A stretch of DNA of 64,000 nucleotides from Pantoea sp. GD03673 (lineage in GTDB: Bacteria > Pseudomonadota > Gammaproteobacteria > Enterobacterales > Enterobacteriaceae), in assembly GCF_029844725.1 (NCBI RefSeq), contig NZ_JAOCKJ010000009.1:1-64000 (forward strand), read 5' to 3'. Below, one piece after another: positions 1-9,937 of the stretch. Below the pieces are notes generated by a model. The model was not told where the DNA came from and searched no databases. It worked only from the letters and a program-made list of their open reading frames with translations. The translations under genes were made by a program, and so were the position numbers. Within the stretch, counting starts at the first letter, position 1. Every line of letters begins with the position of its first letter.

Positions 1-6
1 CCTATT

Positions 7-82
<76 letters not shown>

Positions 83-89
83 GAAAACG

Positions 90-119
90 ATCCTTTGCTT
101 CGGCAAAGGATTTTTTTTT
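90..119 (+). terminator. Rho-independent terminator of the tRNA transcript
   Basis: A 9-bp stem (90-98 with 103-111) closed by a TTCG tetraloop is followed by eight T residues. It lies 8 nt after the tRNA CCA end and probably ends the rRNA/tRNA transcript. A second, weaker CCTT/AAGG stem with an A-rich loop follows. Confidence 0.9.
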
Positions 120-204
120 GCCTTAAAAAAGGCAAAAAAGAAGAACCAGCTAAATCTAACTGGCCTCATATCTTCCCTGTTTGTTTCCCTGCCTGCCAAT
201 CTCT

Positions 205-1038
205 CTAGCTGTTTTGCCTGACCAGAATCGGGAATTTAAGCAACTGACGGATATGCGCCTGCTGATCGCTGTTCTGCAACCAGACAGCATAGAGCGGACG
301 AACGGCGACGGGCGTATCCGGTATCACCATCAACTCACTGTAAACACTCTGCCAGAAGTCGGGCAGGAACGCGCACGCTCCGGTGGTATGCAGCAGCTCA
401 CGGGTGACGTGTGCCGACGTGGTGGTCAGTACTGGCACATCATCAGCCCCGGAAAGGTAGCTCTGATGCTGATGAAAATCTGCTCCCCACTCCAGCTTAA
501 TGTAATCATATTTTTCGCGCTTCTCGCTTTGCCGGGCGCAGAACAGCGCCAGTGAGATATGACCAATCTGCTGGCTGGTCAACTCATCCATCTTGGGCGC
601 TTCGGTGGTAATCAACAGATCCAGCTGGCGCTCATGGAGCTGCTTAACCAGCAGATGTCGCTGTGCCACGCGCGCTTCTAAATGCAGGCTCTCCCGATTC
701 TCATACAGCGTCTGTAGCCACGGTGTCAGATAAGCCTCCCATAGCGATGCACTGGCACCGATTGAAAGCTCATGATGCTGCTGCGTGTGAGAAACCTCCT
801 TTTTCGCCATCATCCAGGTGCTCATCAGGCTCTCAGCATAGGGAAGCAGGCGCTCTCCGGCCGCCGTCAGACGTATGTTGTTGCGATGCCGTGTAAAAAG
901 GTTAACGCCAAGCTGATTTTCTAACTGGCGGATGCGAAAACTGACAGCAGATTGCGTGAGGTAAAGTGCTTCTGCAGCACGCCCGAAATGGCGTGTTCTG
1001 CTCACTTCCAGGAAAGTTTTCAGTAATTCCGTATCCAC
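205..1038 (-). CDS. hdfR: LysR-type regulator HdfR
   Basis: This 277-residue LysR-family regulator has an N-terminal winged helix-turn-helix (about residues 1-60, containing [20 protein letters not shown]) and a C-terminal effector-binding domain. HdfR is known in E. coli as an H-NS-dependent repressor of flhDC, the flagellar master operon. Length (about 279 in E. coli) and position between tRNA-Trp and divergent maoP match. The start ATG at 1038 leaves a 120-bp divergent intergenic region. I see no clear terminator after its stop except the reverse reading of the tRNA terminator. Confidence 0.93.
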   Translation of the reverse strand: MDTELLKTFLEVSRTRHFGRAAEALYLTQSAVSFRIRQLENQLGVNLFTRHRNNIRLTAAGERLLPYAESLMSTWMMAKKEVSHTQQHHELSIGASASLWEAYLTPWLQTLYENRESLHLEARVAQRHLLVKQLHERQLDLLITTEAPKMDELTSQQIGHISLALFCARQSEKREKYDYIKLEWGADFHQHQSYLSGADDVPVLTTTSAHVTRELLHTTGACAFLPDFWQSVYSELMVIPDTPVAVRPLYAVWLQNSDQQAHIRQLLKFPILVRQNS

Positions 1039-1158
1039 AGCGTTCTCCCAAAAAATGTTTGTCGTATAGATTTAAATGTTTTGTTTTACACTCTGTCAAG
1101 CCTATCTAATACTCCGCGCCATTAACAGCACGGCATTAGAAAATCAGGAGCGTGTAAC
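1039..1158. promoter_or_regulatory. hdfR/maoP divergent control region
   Basis: This AT-rich 120 bp separates the divergent starts of hdfR and maoP. In E. coli the same region carries maoS, a short cis site that works with MaoP to organise the Ori macrodomain. I cannot point to the exact maoS bases here, so its presence is inferred from conserved context. A GGAGCG ribosome-binding site precedes maoP at about 1147-1152. Confidence 0.45.
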
Positions 1159-1497
1159 ATGGCGGAAAGCTTCTCAACAGAGAATCGTTTCTTTGATAAC
1201 AAACATTACCCGCGTGGTTTCTCACGCCACGGTGACTTTACTATTAAAGAAGCTCAGCTTCTTGAACGCCACGGTTTCGCCTTTAATGAGCTGGATTTAT
1301 CAAAGCGTGAGCCTGCAACCGAAGAAGAACGTTTGTTTATTGAAGTGTGTCGTGGCGTGCGTGAGCCGCAAACGGAAGCCGAACGTGTATGGTCTAAATA
1401 TATGACCCGCATCAAGCGTCCTAAGCGTTTTCATACGCTGTCTGGCGGTAAACCGCAGATGGATACCGTTGAAGACTTTTCCGACAGCGACGATTAA
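1159..1497 (+). CDS. maoP: Macrodomain Ori protein MaoP
   Basis: A 112-residue basic/acidic soluble protein (formerly YifE, DUF413 family) with the conserved N-terminal [17 protein letters not shown] segment and an acidic tail ending in DFSDSDD. In E. coli MaoP acts with the maoS site to constrain DNA movement in the Ori macrodomain. Length is the same as in E. coli, and its placement divergent from hdfR and convergent with yifB is conserved. The start is supported by GGAG about 8 nt upstream. Confidence 0.93.
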   Translation: MAESFSTENRFFDNKHYPRGFSRHGDFTIKEAQLLERHGFAFNELDLSKREPATEEERLFIEVCRGVREPQTEAERVWSKYMTRIKRPKRFHTLSGGKPQMDTVEDFSDSDD

Positions 1498-1502
1498 CAG
1501 AG

Positions 1503-1524
1503 AAGGGGCGAAAGCCCCTTTTTT
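1503..1524 (+). terminator. maoP terminator
   Basis: Seven base pairs (AAGGGGC 1503-1509 with GCCCCTT 1514-1520), a GAAA loop and a T run to 1524. The T run overlaps the yifB stop codon. The same hairpin may also help end yifB transcription from the other strand. Confidence 0.85.
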
Positions 1525-3046
1525 ACTGCAGGCTGTTATGCAGATGAATCATTAATCGATCAATCGTGCGATAACTGACTGCTTCCTGAAGATGATATCG
1601 GCGAATCTCTTCATCCCCCGCCAGATCGGCCACGGTGCGCGCCACTTTCAAAATACGCTGCCAGGCACGTACAGATAAACCCAGTTTATCCAGTACTGAC
1701 TCCAGCCACTCCGCATCTTTTTTAACGGGCTGACACCAGCGCATAATCTCTGCATTGCTTAAATGCGCATTTATTTTACCTGCGCGGGCGAGCTGAATCT
1801 CACGCGCCGCGACCACCCGATGACGAACCCGCTCAGACGTTTCTGCTGCAGGGCGTTGACCACTAAGCATTCCACCCGGCAACAGCGGCACCTCCAGCGA
1901 AAGATCAAAACGATCAAGAAAAGGGCCGGATAGCTTGCTGAGATAACGCAGCACCTGCTGAGGTGAGCAGCGGTTATGCTGTCCCTGATAATGTCCGGTT
2001 GGGCTTGGGTTCATCGCAGCAATCAGCTGAAATCGCGCAGGATAGGTGACTTTTGCGCGGGCACGGGAAATAGCGATGATGCCCGACTCTAAAGGTTCAC
2101 GCAGAGAGTCCAGCACCTTGCGATCAAATTCCGGTAACTCATCCAGAAACAGCACGCCGTTGTGCGCGAGTGAGATCTCACCAGGCCGTGGCAGCGATCC
2201 GCCCCCAATCAACGCATAGAGAGACGCGCTGTGATGAGGTGACCTGAAAGGCCGGGTACGCCACTGTCGGTGCAGGGTACTGCTATTGTTCACCAGGCTG
2301 GCGATTGCCGCGCATTCCAGTGCTTCCTGATCGCTTAAAGAAGGCATGATGCCGGGCAGCCGGGTGGCGAGCATAGTTTTGCCCGTGCCAGGCGGCCCAA
2401 TCAGCAACAGGTTATGCCCGCCAGCCGCCGTAATCTCCAGTGCTCTGCGTCCCTGTTCCTGACCAATGATATCCGCGAGATCATCTGTAGGCGCGTCGCC
2501 CTGATGATCGGGGGATTGGGCTGTCCGTAATGTGAGTTCATTGCGCAGAAAGGCGCACACGTCGCTGAGATGAGAAGCAACCAGTGACGATCCCTGACGG
2601 ATGAGTCCGGCATCCGCCTGATTCTCCGCAGAGAGAACCAGCTGTCGTCCAGCCTGAATGGCTACCATGGCCGCCGGAATCGCGCCCTGTACACCGCACA
2701 GTGCGCCGTCGAGAGCCAGTTCACCCAGAAACTCATAATGGGTCAGCTTGTCGGCAGGAAGCTGCTCAGAGGCGACCAGAATGGCAATCGCCATAGGCAA
2801 GTCATACCGCCCGCCTTCCTTGGGGAGATCTGCTGGTGCCAGATTGATGGTAACGCGCTTTGCCGGGAAGGTGAAACCGCTGTTGATGATGGCGCTGCGT
2901 ACCCGTTCACGTGCCTCTTTCACCGTCGTTTCCGGCAGACCGACCAGCGTTAATGCAGGCAGGCCGTTACTGATATGCGCCTCAATAGTCACCAGTGGGG
3001 CTTCTACGCCCAATGCTGCCCGGGTCAGAACTTTTGACAATGACAT
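1523..3046 (-). CDS. yifB: ComM-type AAA+ ATPase YifB (Mg-chelatase-like)
   Basis: A 507-residue AAA+ ATPase. The N-terminal Lon-protease-like domain (about 1-170) is followed by Walker A GPPGTGKT at 217-224 and Walker B VLFLDE near 298-303, then the magnesium-chelatase C-terminal domain. Homologues (ComM) are hexameric helicases that extend branch migration during natural transformation; in E. coli the role is unclear. Placement between maoP and the ilv leader is conserved in Enterobacterales. The start ATG at 3046 has an upstream AAGGAG, which supports it. Confidence 0.93.
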   Translation of the reverse strand: MSLSKVLTRAALGVEAPLVTIEAHISNGLPALTLVGLPETTVKEARERVRSAIINSGFTFPAKRVTINLAPADLPKEGGRYDLPMAIAILVASEQLPADKLTHYEFLGELALDGALCGVQGAIPAAMVAIQAGRQLVLSAENQADAGLIRQGSSLVASHLSDVCAFLRNELTLRTAQSPDHQGDAPTDDLADIIGQEQGRRALEITAAGGHNLLLIGPPGTGKTMLATRLPGIMPSLSDQEALECAAIASLVNNSSTLHRQWRTRPFRSPHHSASLYALIGGGSLPRPGEISLAHNGVLFLDELPEFDRKVLDSLREPLESGIIAISRARAKVTYPARFQLIAAMNPSPTGHYQGQHNRCSPQQVLRYLSKLSGPFLDRFDLSLEVPLLPGGMLSGQRPAAETSERVRHRVVAAREIQLARAGKINAHLSNAEIMRWCQPVKKDAEWLESVLDKLGLSVRAWQRILKVARTVADLAGDEEIRRYHLQEAVSYRTIDRLMIHLHNSLQ

Positions 3047-3376
3047 ACTCGCTCCTTGTTGCCGTCAGTCTGGTGACAGCGTTCAGGAAAAGCGAGGGCA
3101 TTATCAGCACGATTCGGGCCATCGCACACACCATCAAATCTTTTTTCATGGCTTTTTAAAACGCTGCGCGACAGCACGCAAATTCATCAAAATATCATTA
3201 CGTCACTAAAGTGATGAATAATTATCATCATGTAATTATTTCTTGTATTACAAATTGATAGGTTGAGATTTATCGTCACGCGCTCAAAAAAATCTGCAAA
3301 AAAAGTTGTGTCATACCCCCTGACTATGATAACTCTGTAGGCATTACTTCGAACACGAAAAAGAATTGAACAACCT
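3047..3376 (+). promoter_or_regulatory. ilv operon promoter and upstream AT-rich region
   Basis: This gene-free spacer between yifB and the leader peptide is strongly AT-rich at 3170-3300, resembling the curved, IHF-binding stretch known upstream of ilvGMEDA in E. coli. A plausible promoter is TTGTGT at 3306-3311 with GATAAC at 3328-3333 (16-nt spacing), just before a GTAGGCATTACTTCGAAC leader-type sequence that closely follows the E. coli P2 promoter region. Exact start site is inferred. Confidence 0.6.
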
Positions 3377-3475
3377 ATGAAAGCCCTTCTACAAGTGATT
3401 AGCCTGGTCGTGATTAGCGTGGTGGTGGTTATTAACCTACCGTGCGGGGCAACGCTTGGAGAAAGAAAGGCTTAA
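3377..3475 (+). CDS. ilvL: ilv operon leader peptide IlvL
   Basis: A 32-residue leader peptide starting MKALLQVISLVVISVVVV. It is packed with Val, Ile and Leu codons, so ribosome stalling when charged branched-chain tRNAs are scarce can switch the downstream hairpins. Length equals the E. coli leader (32), and the C-terminal GATLG..KA ending is conserved. It is followed 23 nt later by the attenuator. This indicates multivalent attenuation of the ilv operon. Confidence 0.95.
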   Translation: MKALLQVISLVVISVVVVINLPCGATLGERKA

Positions 3476-3498
3476 AAATCAAGCCTCGAATCCGAAAA

Positions 3499-3532
3499 AA
3501 CCTCCGCACCGAAAGGTCCGGGGGTTTTTTTT
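3499..3532 (+). terminator. ilv attenuator (leader terminator)
   Basis: A GC-rich hairpin (about AACCTCCGCACC with GGTCCGGGGGTT, GAAA loop at 3511-3514) is followed by a run of T residues to 3532. Position just after ilvL and near-identity to the E. coli ilv attenuator identify it. It ends transcription when the leader is translated without stalling. Confidence 0.93.
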
Positions 3533-3572
3533 CGACCAGAGGAAATATCAGTAAATCCACAAGGAACAAACA

Positions 3573-3623
3573 ATGAACAGTAGCATAAAATTCTGTTGTT
3601 CCGGTCAGGACACAGGAGAATAG
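3573..3623 (+). CDS. ilvX: Small peptide IlvX
   Basis: A 16-codon frame encodes [16 protein letters not shown] and ends TAG two bases before the ilvG start codon. An AAGGAA ribosome-binding site lies at 3561-3566. E. coli K-12 has a 16-residue IlvX peptide at the same place with the related pattern MN.STKFC....TG., so conservation of start, length and residues supports a real gene. Function is unknown; proximity to ilvG suggests translational coupling or leader-type regulation (inference). Confidence 0.75.
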   Translation: MNSSIKFCCSGQDTGE

Positions 3624-3625
3624 CG

Positions 3626-5272
3626 ATGACAGGTGCACAGTGGGTAGTTCAGGCTTTACGCGCGCAGGGTGTTGATACCGTATTTGGTTACCCAGGCGGC
3701 GCAATCATGCCGGTATACGACGCGCTATACGATGGCGGCGTGGAACACCTACTGTGTCGTCACGAGCAGGGCGCTGTGATGGCGGCTATCGGATATGCAC
3801 GCTCAACCGGTAAAACCGGCGTCTGCATCGCCACCTCGGGTCCTGGCGCGACGAACCTGATCACGGGTCTGGCAGATGCCATGATGGATTCGGTGCCGGT
3901 CGTGGCAGTGACTGGTCAGGTTACCTCTGCCTTCATCGGCACCGATGCATTTCAGGAGATCGACGTACTGGGACTTTCGCTGGCCTGCACCAAGCACAGC
4001 TTCCTGGTGACATCGCTGGATGAGCTGCCGGCCATCATGGCGGAGGCTTTTGCGCTGGCGCAGTCAGGCCGTCCGGGTCCGGTCCTGGTTGATATCCCCA
4101 AAGACATTCAGATTGCACAAGGTGAACCCACCCCGCATCTGGTCCCGGTAGAAGAGACCCATGCGCTGCCGCATCAGGCGATTCACGCAGCACGAGCACT
4201 GATGGCGCAGGCCAGAAAACCGATGCTCTATGTTGGCGGCGGTGTTGGTCTGGCGCAGGCGGTTCCGGCACTGTGGGCGCTGGCAGAAGAAACCGGCATT
4301 CCGGCTGTTGCCACCCTGAAGGGGCTGGGCAGTGTGGATCCACACAGCAACGTCTATCTGGGCATGCTGGGGATGCACGGCACCAAAGCTGCTAACCTGG
4401 CCGTGCAGGCGTGTGACCTGCTGATCGCAGTGGGAGCCCGTTTTGACGACCGTGTCACCGGCAAGCTGGATACCTTTGCACCGAACGCCAGCGTGATCCA
4501 TCTTGATATCGATCCTGCTGAGCTGAATAAATTACGCCGCGCTCATGTTTCTCTGCAGGGCGATCTCAACGAACTGCTGCCCGCTCTGAGCCAGCCTTTG
4601 TCTATCAGCGCCTGGCGCGATGAGGTGCAGGCACTTAAAGCCAGCCACTCATGGCGCTATGATCACCCGGGCGAGGCGATTTATGCGCCGCTGTTGCTGA
4701 AGCAGCTTTCCGATCGCAAACCGGCCAATGCTGTTGTCACCACTGACGTTGGTCAGCACCAGATGTGGGCGGCGCAACACATGGCATTCAGCGCGCCGGA
4801 GAACTTCATCACCTCCAGCGGGTTAGGCACCATGGGGTTTGGTTTACCTGCTGCCATTGGCGCACAGGTTGCGCGCCCGGATGATACGGTTATCTGTGTC
4901 TCCGGCGATGGCTCCATCATGATGAACATTCAGGAGCTGGGTACCATCAAGCGCGGCAAGCTGCCGGTCAAAATTGTACTGATGGATAACCAGCGTCTGG
5001 GCATGGTGCGCCAGTGGCAGCAGCTCTTTTTTGAGGGGCGCTACAGTGAAACCAACCTGTCCGACAATCCCGACTTCCTCACGCTGGCCAGCGCGTTCAA
5101 CATTCCCGGCCAGCGCATTACCCGAAAAGATCAGGTCGACGCCGCCCTTGATGCTCTGCTGAACAGCGAAGGTCCTTACTTCCTGCATGTTGCAATTGCT
5201 GAGCATGAAAACGTCTGGCCACTGGTACCGCCGGGTGCCAGCAATGCAAACATGATGGAGAAAACCGTATGA
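3626..5272 (+). CDS. ilvG: Acetolactate synthase II large subunit
   Basis: Full-length 548-residue thiamine-diphosphate enzyme that condenses pyruvate with pyruvate or 2-oxobutyrate, the first common step to valine and isoleucine. Visible features are catalytic Glu47 in CRHEQGA, the FAD/central domain, and the C-terminal thiamine-diphosphate motif beginning GDGSIMMN. The ATG at 3626, with AGGAGA at 3614-3619, gives the E. coli length; an upstream TTG in frame at 3596 is not needed. Unlike E. coli K-12, no frameshift is present, so isozyme II should be active. It overlaps ilvM by ATGA. Confidence 0.97.
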   Translation: MTGAQWVVQALRAQGVDTVFGYPGGAIMPVYDALYDGGVEHLLCRHEQGAVMAAIGYARSTGKTGVCIATSGPGATNLITGLADAMMDSVPVVAVTGQVTSAFIGTDAFQEIDVLGLSLACTKHSFLVTSLDELPAIMAEAFALAQSGRPGPVLVDIPKDIQIAQGEPTPHLVPVEETHALPHQAIHAARALMAQARKPMLYVGGGVGLAQAVPALWALAEETGIPAVATLKGLGSVDPHSNVYLGMLGMHGTKAANLAVQACDLLIAVGARFDDRVTGKLDTFAPNASVIHLDIDPAELNKLRRAHVSLQGDLNELLPALSQPLSISAWRDEVQALKASHSWRYDHPGEAIYAPLLLKQLSDRKPANAVVTTDVGQHQMWAAQHMAFSAPENFITSSGLGTMGFGLPAAIGAQVARPDDTVICVSGDGSIMMNIQELGTIKRGKLPVKIVLMDNQRLGMVRQWQQLFFEGRYSETNLSDNPDFLTLASAFNIPGQRITRKDQVDAALDALLNSEGPYFLHVAIAEHENVWPLVPPGASNANMMEKTV

Positions 5273-5526
5273 ACCAGCATCAATTGTCTATCGAAGCCCG
5301 TTTCCGCCCTGAAATATTAGAGCGCATTTTACGCGTCGTGCGTCATCGCGGTTTTCAGGTCTGTTCTATGAACATGGCCTCAGTCGCCAACGCAGAAAAC
5401 ATTAATATTGAAATGACCGTTGCCAGCCAACGCTCCGTCGATTTACTGTCTTCGCAGTTAAGCAAATTGATCGACGTTGCATGCGTTCAGATTCAACAAC
5501 AGACAACACAACAAATCCGCGCGTAG
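5269..5526 (+). CDS. ilvM: Acetolactate synthase II small subunit
   Basis: An 85-residue ACT-type regulatory subunit starting [23 protein letters not shown] (shown only in part). It pairs with IlvG to form isozyme II and stabilises it; isozyme II is classically valine-insensitive. The start overlaps the ilvG stop in an ATGA arrangement at 5269-5272, a sign of translational coupling that keeps subunit ratio fixed. Length matches the E. coli protein (about 87). Confidence 0.95.
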   Translation: MNQHQLSIEARFRPEILERILRVVRHRGFQVCSMNMASVANAENINIEMTVASQRSVDLLSSQLSKLIDVACVQIQQQTTQQIRA

Positions 5527-5544
5527 CCGCGAGAGGGAATAACA

Positions 5545-6474
5545 ATGAGCACGAAGAAAGCAGACTTTATTTGGTTCAATGGCGAGATGGTTAAGTGGGA
5601 AGAGGCGAAGGTCAGCGTCATGTCCCACGCGTTGCACTACGGCACGTCGGTATTTGAAGGCGTCCGCTGCTACGACTCTCACAAAGGACCGGTTGTGTTC
5701 CGCCATCGTGAACACATGCAACGTCTGCATGACTCCGCCAAAATCTACCGCTTCCCGATTAAAAGCAGCGTTGATGAGCTGATGGAAGCGTGCCGCGAAG
5801 TCATCCGCGTGAATAAACTGAAAAGTGCTTATATCCGTCCGCTGGCCTTTGTTGGCGATGTGGGCCTGGGCGTGAACCCGCCAGACGGCTTCACGACTGA
5901 CGTGATCATTGCAGCGTTCCCGTGGGGCGCGTACCTGGGCGCTGAAGCGCTGGAAAACGGCATCGATGCGATGGTCTCTTCATGGAACCGCGTTGCGCCA
6001 AACACCCTGCCAACCGCTGCTAAAGCTGGTGGTAACTACCTTTCCTCTCTGCTGGTGGGCAGCGAAGCTCGTCGTCATGGCTATCAGGAAGGCATTGCGC
6101 TGGACACCAATGGCCTGATCTCTGAAGGTGCGGGCGAAAACCTGTTTGAAGTCAAAGATGGCGTGCTCTTTACTCCGCCATTCACCTCTTCGGCACTGCC
6201 GGGCATCACCCGCGATGCCATCATCACGCTGGCGCGTGACATGGGCATTGAAGTGCGTGAGCAGACCCTGTCGCGTGAATCTCTCTATCTGGCCGACGAA
6301 GTCTTTATGTCTGGCACCGCCGCAGAAATTACACCGGTGCGCAGCGTTGACCGCATTCAGGTGGGCGAAGGCAAATGTGGCCCGGTCACCAAACGCATCC
6401 AGCAGGCCTTCTTTGGTCTGTTCACGGGTGAAACCGAAGACAAATGGGGCTGGTTAGATCCGGTCAACCCATAA
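5545..6474 (+). CDS. ilvE: Branched-chain amino-acid aminotransferase
   Basis: A 309-residue fold-type IV PLP transaminase that makes isoleucine, valine and leucine from their 2-oxo acids using glutamate. Lys160 in TAAKAGGNYLSS is the PLP lysine, at the same number as E. coli (K160 counting Met), and the EGAGENLF and SGTAAEITPV motifs bind the cofactor phosphate. It lies 18 nt after ilvM with a GAGAGGG ribosome-binding site and belongs to the same operon. Confidence 0.97.
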   Translation: MSTKKADFIWFNGEMVKWEEAKVSVMSHALHYGTSVFEGVRCYDSHKGPVVFRHREHMQRLHDSAKIYRFPIKSSVDELMEACREVIRVNKLKSAYIRPLAFVGDVGLGVNPPDGFTTDVIIAAFPWGAYLGAEALENGIDAMVSSWNRVAPNTLPTAAKAGGNYLSSLLVGSEARRHGYQEGIALDTNGLISEGAGENLFEVKDGVLFTPPFTSSALPGITRDAIITLARDMGIEVREQTLSRESLYLADEVFMSGTAAEITPVRSVDRIQVGEGKCGPVTKRIQQAFFGLFTGETEDKWGWLDPVNP

Positions 6475-6484
6475 TCAGATACAG

Positions 6485-6508
6485 CGCGGGCGTCATCTGA
6501 CGTCCGCG
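6485..6508 (+). other. Strong ilvE-ilvD intercistronic hairpin
   Basis: An 11-bp stem (CGCGGGCGTCA with TGACGTCCGCG, one G-T pair) with only a two-base central loop sits in the 62-bp ilvE-ilvD gap. It has no T run, so it is not an intrinsic terminator. It more likely stabilises an upstream mRNA end or marks a processing point (inference). Confidence 0.6.
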
Positions 6509-6536
6509 AGCGAATTCTTACTGGAGTAAATAGAGC

Positions 6537-8387
6537 ATGCCTAAGTACCGTTCCGCCACTACCACCCACGGCCGCAACATGGCGGGTGCCCGTGCCTTAT
6601 GGCGCGCGACAGGAATGACCGACGACGATTTCGGCAAGCCGATTATCGCTGTGGTTAACTCATTCACCCAATTTGTACCGGGCCACGTTCACCTGCGCGA
6701 CCTCGGTAAGCTGGTCGCTGAGCAGATCGAAGCGGCTGGTGGTGTGGCTAAAGAGTTCAACACCATTGCGGTGGATGACGGTATTGCCATGGGGCATGGC
6801 GGCATGCTCTATTCACTGCCTTCGCGTGAGCTGATTGCTGACTCAGTCGAGTACATGGTTAACGCGCACTGCGCCGACGCCATGGTCTGTATCTCCAACT
6901 GCGACAAAATCACCCCGGGGATGCTGATGGCGTCTCTGCGCCTCAATATCCCGGTGATCTTCGTTTCAGGCGGCCCGATGGAAGCCGGTAAAACCAAGCT
7001 TTCTGACCAGATCATCAAGCTGGATCTGGTGGATGCGATGATTCAGGGTGCCAACCCGAACGTCAGCGACGCCGACAGCGAGCAGATCGAACGCTCTGCC
7101 TGCCCGACCTGCGGCTCCTGCTCCGGTATGTTCACCGCTAACTCGATGAACTGCCTGACTGAAGCTCTCGGTCTGTCGCAGCCTGGCAACGGTTCACTGC
7201 TGGCTACCCACGCCGACCGCAAAGAGCTGTTCATCAATGCCGGTAAGCGCATCGTCAGCCTGACCAAACGTTACTACGAGCAGGACGACGTCAACATGCT
7301 GCCGCGTAATATCGCGACCAAGGCTGCTTTTGAGAACGCCATGACGCTGGATATTGCGATGGGCGGCTCGACCAACACCGTACTGCACCTGCTGGCGGCA
7401 GCCCAGGAAGGCGATATCGACTTTAATATTTCTGATATCGACCGCCTGTCACGCAAAGTCCCTCAGCTCTGTAAAGTCGCGCCAAGTACGCCGAAATACC
7501 ACATGGAAGATGTGCATCGTGCGGGTGGCGTCTACGCGATTCTCGGCGAGCTGGACCGCGCCGGTCTGTTCGACAGCAGCGCCCGTAACATCCTGCAGCA
7601 GACAATGCGTGAAACGCTGGATCAGTACGACATCATGCTGACCAACGATCAGGCGGTAAAAGATATGTTCCGCGCTGGCCCGGCGGGTATCCGCACCACC
7701 CAGGCGTTCTCACAGAGTTGCCGCTGGGACACGCTGGATGATGACCGTGCTGAAGGCTGCATCCGCACCCGTGAAAACGCCTACTCGCAGGATGGTGGTC
7801 TGGCCGTGCTTTACGGCAATATCGCCGAAGATGGCTGTATCGTTAAAACCGCAGGCGTCGACAAAGAAATCCTGACCTTCACCGGTCCGGCCAAAGTTTA
7901 TGAAAGCCAGGATGATGCGGTAGAAGCGATTCTGGGCGGCAAAGTGGTGGCAGGCGATGTGGTGGTCATCCGCTACGAAGGGCCAAAAGGCGGGCCGGGC
8001 ATGCAGGAAATGCTCTATCCGACCACCTATCTGAAATCGATGGGTCTGGGAAAAAGTTGCGCCCTGATCACCGACGGTCGTTTCTCTGGCGGCACCTCCG
8101 GCCTCTCTATCGGCCATGCTTCGCCTGAAGCGGCAAACGGCGGCACCATTGCGCTGGTGAAAGATGGCGACACCATTGAGATCGACATCCCTAACCGCGG
8201 CATCAGACTCGCTGTGCCGGATAACGAACTGCACGCCCGCCGTGAAGAGCAGCAGGCACGTGGCGATGCGGCATATACGCCGGTCAATCGTCAGCGTGAA
8301 GTCTCCTTTGCGCTGCGTGCTTACGCCTCACTCGCGACCAGTGCTGACAAAGGTGCCGTCCGCGATAAGAGCAAGCTGGGAGGCTAA
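6537..8387 (+). CDS. ilvD: Dihydroxy-acid dehydratase
   Basis: A 616-residue iron-sulfur dehydratase converting 2,3-dihydroxy-isovalerate and its methylvalerate homologue to the 2-oxo acids. Conserved cysteines appear in CISNCDK (Cys122) and [15 protein letters not shown] (Cys189, 192, 195), together with the [12 protein letters not shown] active-site block near 79-90. Length equals E. coli IlvD. CTGGAG at about 6521 is the ribosome-binding site. It is the fourth structural gene of the operon, and only 2 bases separate it from ilvA. Confidence 0.97.
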   Translation: MPKYRSATTTHGRNMAGARALWRATGMTDDDFGKPIIAVVNSFTQFVPGHVHLRDLGKLVAEQIEAAGGVAKEFNTIAVDDGIAMGHGGMLYSLPSRELIADSVEYMVNAHCADAMVCISNCDKITPGMLMASLRLNIPVIFVSGGPMEAGKTKLSDQIIKLDLVDAMIQGANPNVSDADSEQIERSACPTCGSCSGMFTANSMNCLTEALGLSQPGNGSLLATHADRKELFINAGKRIVSLTKRYYEQDDVNMLPRNIATKAAFENAMTLDIAMGGSTNTVLHLLAAAQEGDIDFNISDIDRLSRKVPQLCKVAPSTPKYHMEDVHRAGGVYAILGELDRAGLFDSSARNILQQTMRETLDQYDIMLTNDQAVKDMFRAGPAGIRTTQAFSQSCRWDTLDDDRAEGCIRTRENAYSQDGGLAVLYGNIAEDGCIVKTAGVDKEILTFTGPAKVYESQDDAVEAILGGKVVAGDVVVIRYEGPKGGPGMQEMLYPTTYLKSMGLGKSCALITDGRFSGGTSGLSIGHASPEAANGGTIALVKDGDTIEIDIPNRGIRLAVPDNELHARREEQQARGDAAYTPVNRQREVSFALRAYASLATSADKGAVRDKSKLGG

Positions 8388-8389
8388 AG

Positions 8390-9937
8390 ATGGCCGAGTC
8401 TCAACCGCTACCTGACGCGCCTTGTGGCGCGGAATATCTGCGCGCAGTGTTGCGTTCACCGGTGTATGAAGTCGCACAGGTGACGCCGTTGCAGGTTATG
8501 GAAAAAATTTCATCGCGTCTCGGCAACACCATTCTGGTGAAGCGGGAAGATCGCCAGCCGGTGCACAGTTTCAAGCTGCGCGGTGCCTACGCGATGATTG
8601 CCGGTCTGAACGAAGAGCAGAAAGCGCGCGGCGTGGTGACGGCGTCAGCCGGTAACCATGCGCAGGGCGTGGCGCTCTCGGCCACGAAGCTGGGCATCAA
8701 ATCCCTGATTGTGATGCCGCTGGCAACAGCAGACATCAAGGTTGATGCGGTGCGCGCATTTGGCGGTGAGGCGTTTCTGTTTGGTGCCAACTTTGATGAG
8801 GCGAAAGCTAAAGCGATAGAGCTCGCTGAACAGCGCGGTTATACCTTCGTGCCACCGTTTGACCATCCTGCCGTGATTGCCGGACAGGGTACGCTGGCGA
8901 TGGAGCTGCTGCAGCAGGATGCGCATCTCGATCGGGTCTTTGTGCCGGTTGGCGGCGGCGGTCTGGCAGCCGGTGTTGCCGTGCTGATCAAACAGCTGAT
9001 GCCACAAATCAAAGTGATTGCGGTGGAGTCAGAAGACTCCGCCTGCCTGAAAGCGGCGCTGGACGCCGGTCATCCGGTCGATCTGCCGCGTGTCGGGCTG
9101 TTTGCCGAAGGGGTGGCGGTCAAACGGATTGGCAGCGAAACCTTCCGGCTCTGTCAGGCCTACATTGATGACATCATCACCGTTGACAGCGATGCGATTT
9201 GCGCTGCGATGAAGGACCTGTTTGAAGATGTCCGTGCGGTGGCGGAGCCCTCTGGCGCACTGGCGCTGGCGGGCATGAAAAAGTATATCCAGCAGCACGA
9301 GATCAAAGGTGAGCGGCTGGCGCATGTGTTATCCGGGGCCAACGTCAATTTCCACGGCCTGCGTTACGTCTCTGAACGCTGCGAGCTGGGCGAACAGCGT
9401 GAAGCGCTGCTGGCCGTGACGATCCCCGAACAGCAGGGCAGTTTCCTGCGTTTCTGCCAGACGCTGGGCGGACGTTCCATCACCGAGTTCAACTACCGCT
9501 ACGCCGATGCGGACAAAGCCTGCATCTTTGTCGGCGTCCGTCTGACCCGTGGTGTGGAAGAGCGCAGCGAAATCATCAGCGAGCTCACGCATGGTGGTTA
9601 TCAGGTGGTGGATCTTTCCGATGATGAGATGGCGAAACTGCACGTGCGTTATATGGTGGGCGGACGCCCCTCTAAGCCGCTGCGTGAACGCCTCTTCAGC
9701 TTTGAGTTTCCGGAGGCACCCGGCGCGTTGCTGAAGTTTCTGCAAACGCTGGGCACCCACTGGAATATCTCGCTGTTTCACTACCGCAGTCACGGCACCG
9801 ATTACGGGCGGGTGCTGGCGGCTTTTGAACTCGGCAGCGATGAACCACGTTTCGAGGAGCATCTCACCGATCTGGGTTACGACTTTCATGACGAAAGCCA
9901 GAACCCGGCGTTCCGCTTCTTCCTGTCAGGCCACTGA
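8390..9937 (+). CDS. ilvA: Biosynthetic threonine deaminase
   Basis: A 515-residue PLP enzyme deaminating threonine to 2-oxobutyrate, the committed step to isoleucine. The catalytic domain carries the PLP lysine Lys62 in HSFKLRGAY and the glycine loop VGGGGLAAG near 190. Two ACT-like domains at the C-terminus (about 335-410 and 430-505) give isoleucine inhibition and valine activation, so this is the biosynthetic, not the catabolic, type. The start is 2 nt after the ilvD stop. Its TGA abuts the stop codon of convergent ilvY without a gap. Confidence 0.97.
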   Translation: MAESQPLPDAPCGAEYLRAVLRSPVYEVAQVTPLQVMEKISSRLGNTILVKREDRQPVHSFKLRGAYAMIAGLNEEQKARGVVTASAGNHAQGVALSATKLGIKSLIVMPLATADIKVDAVRAFGGEAFLFGANFDEAKAKAIELAEQRGYTFVPPFDHPAVIAGQGTLAMELLQQDAHLDRVFVPVGGGGLAAGVAVLIKQLMPQIKVIAVESEDSACLKAALDAGHPVDLPRVGLFAEGVAVKRIGSETFRLCQAYIDDIITVDSDAICAAMKDLFEDVRAVAEPSGALALAGMKKYIQQHEIKGERLAHVLSGANVNFHGLRYVSERCELGEQREALLAVTIPEQQGSFLRFCQTLGGRSITEFNYRYADADKACIFVGVRLTRGVEERSEIISELTHGGYQVVDLSDDEMAKLHVRYMVGGRPSKPLRERLFSFEFPEAPGALLKFLQTLGTHWNISLFHYRSHGTDYGRVLAAFELGSDEPRFEEHLTDLGYDFHDESQNPAFRFFLSGH

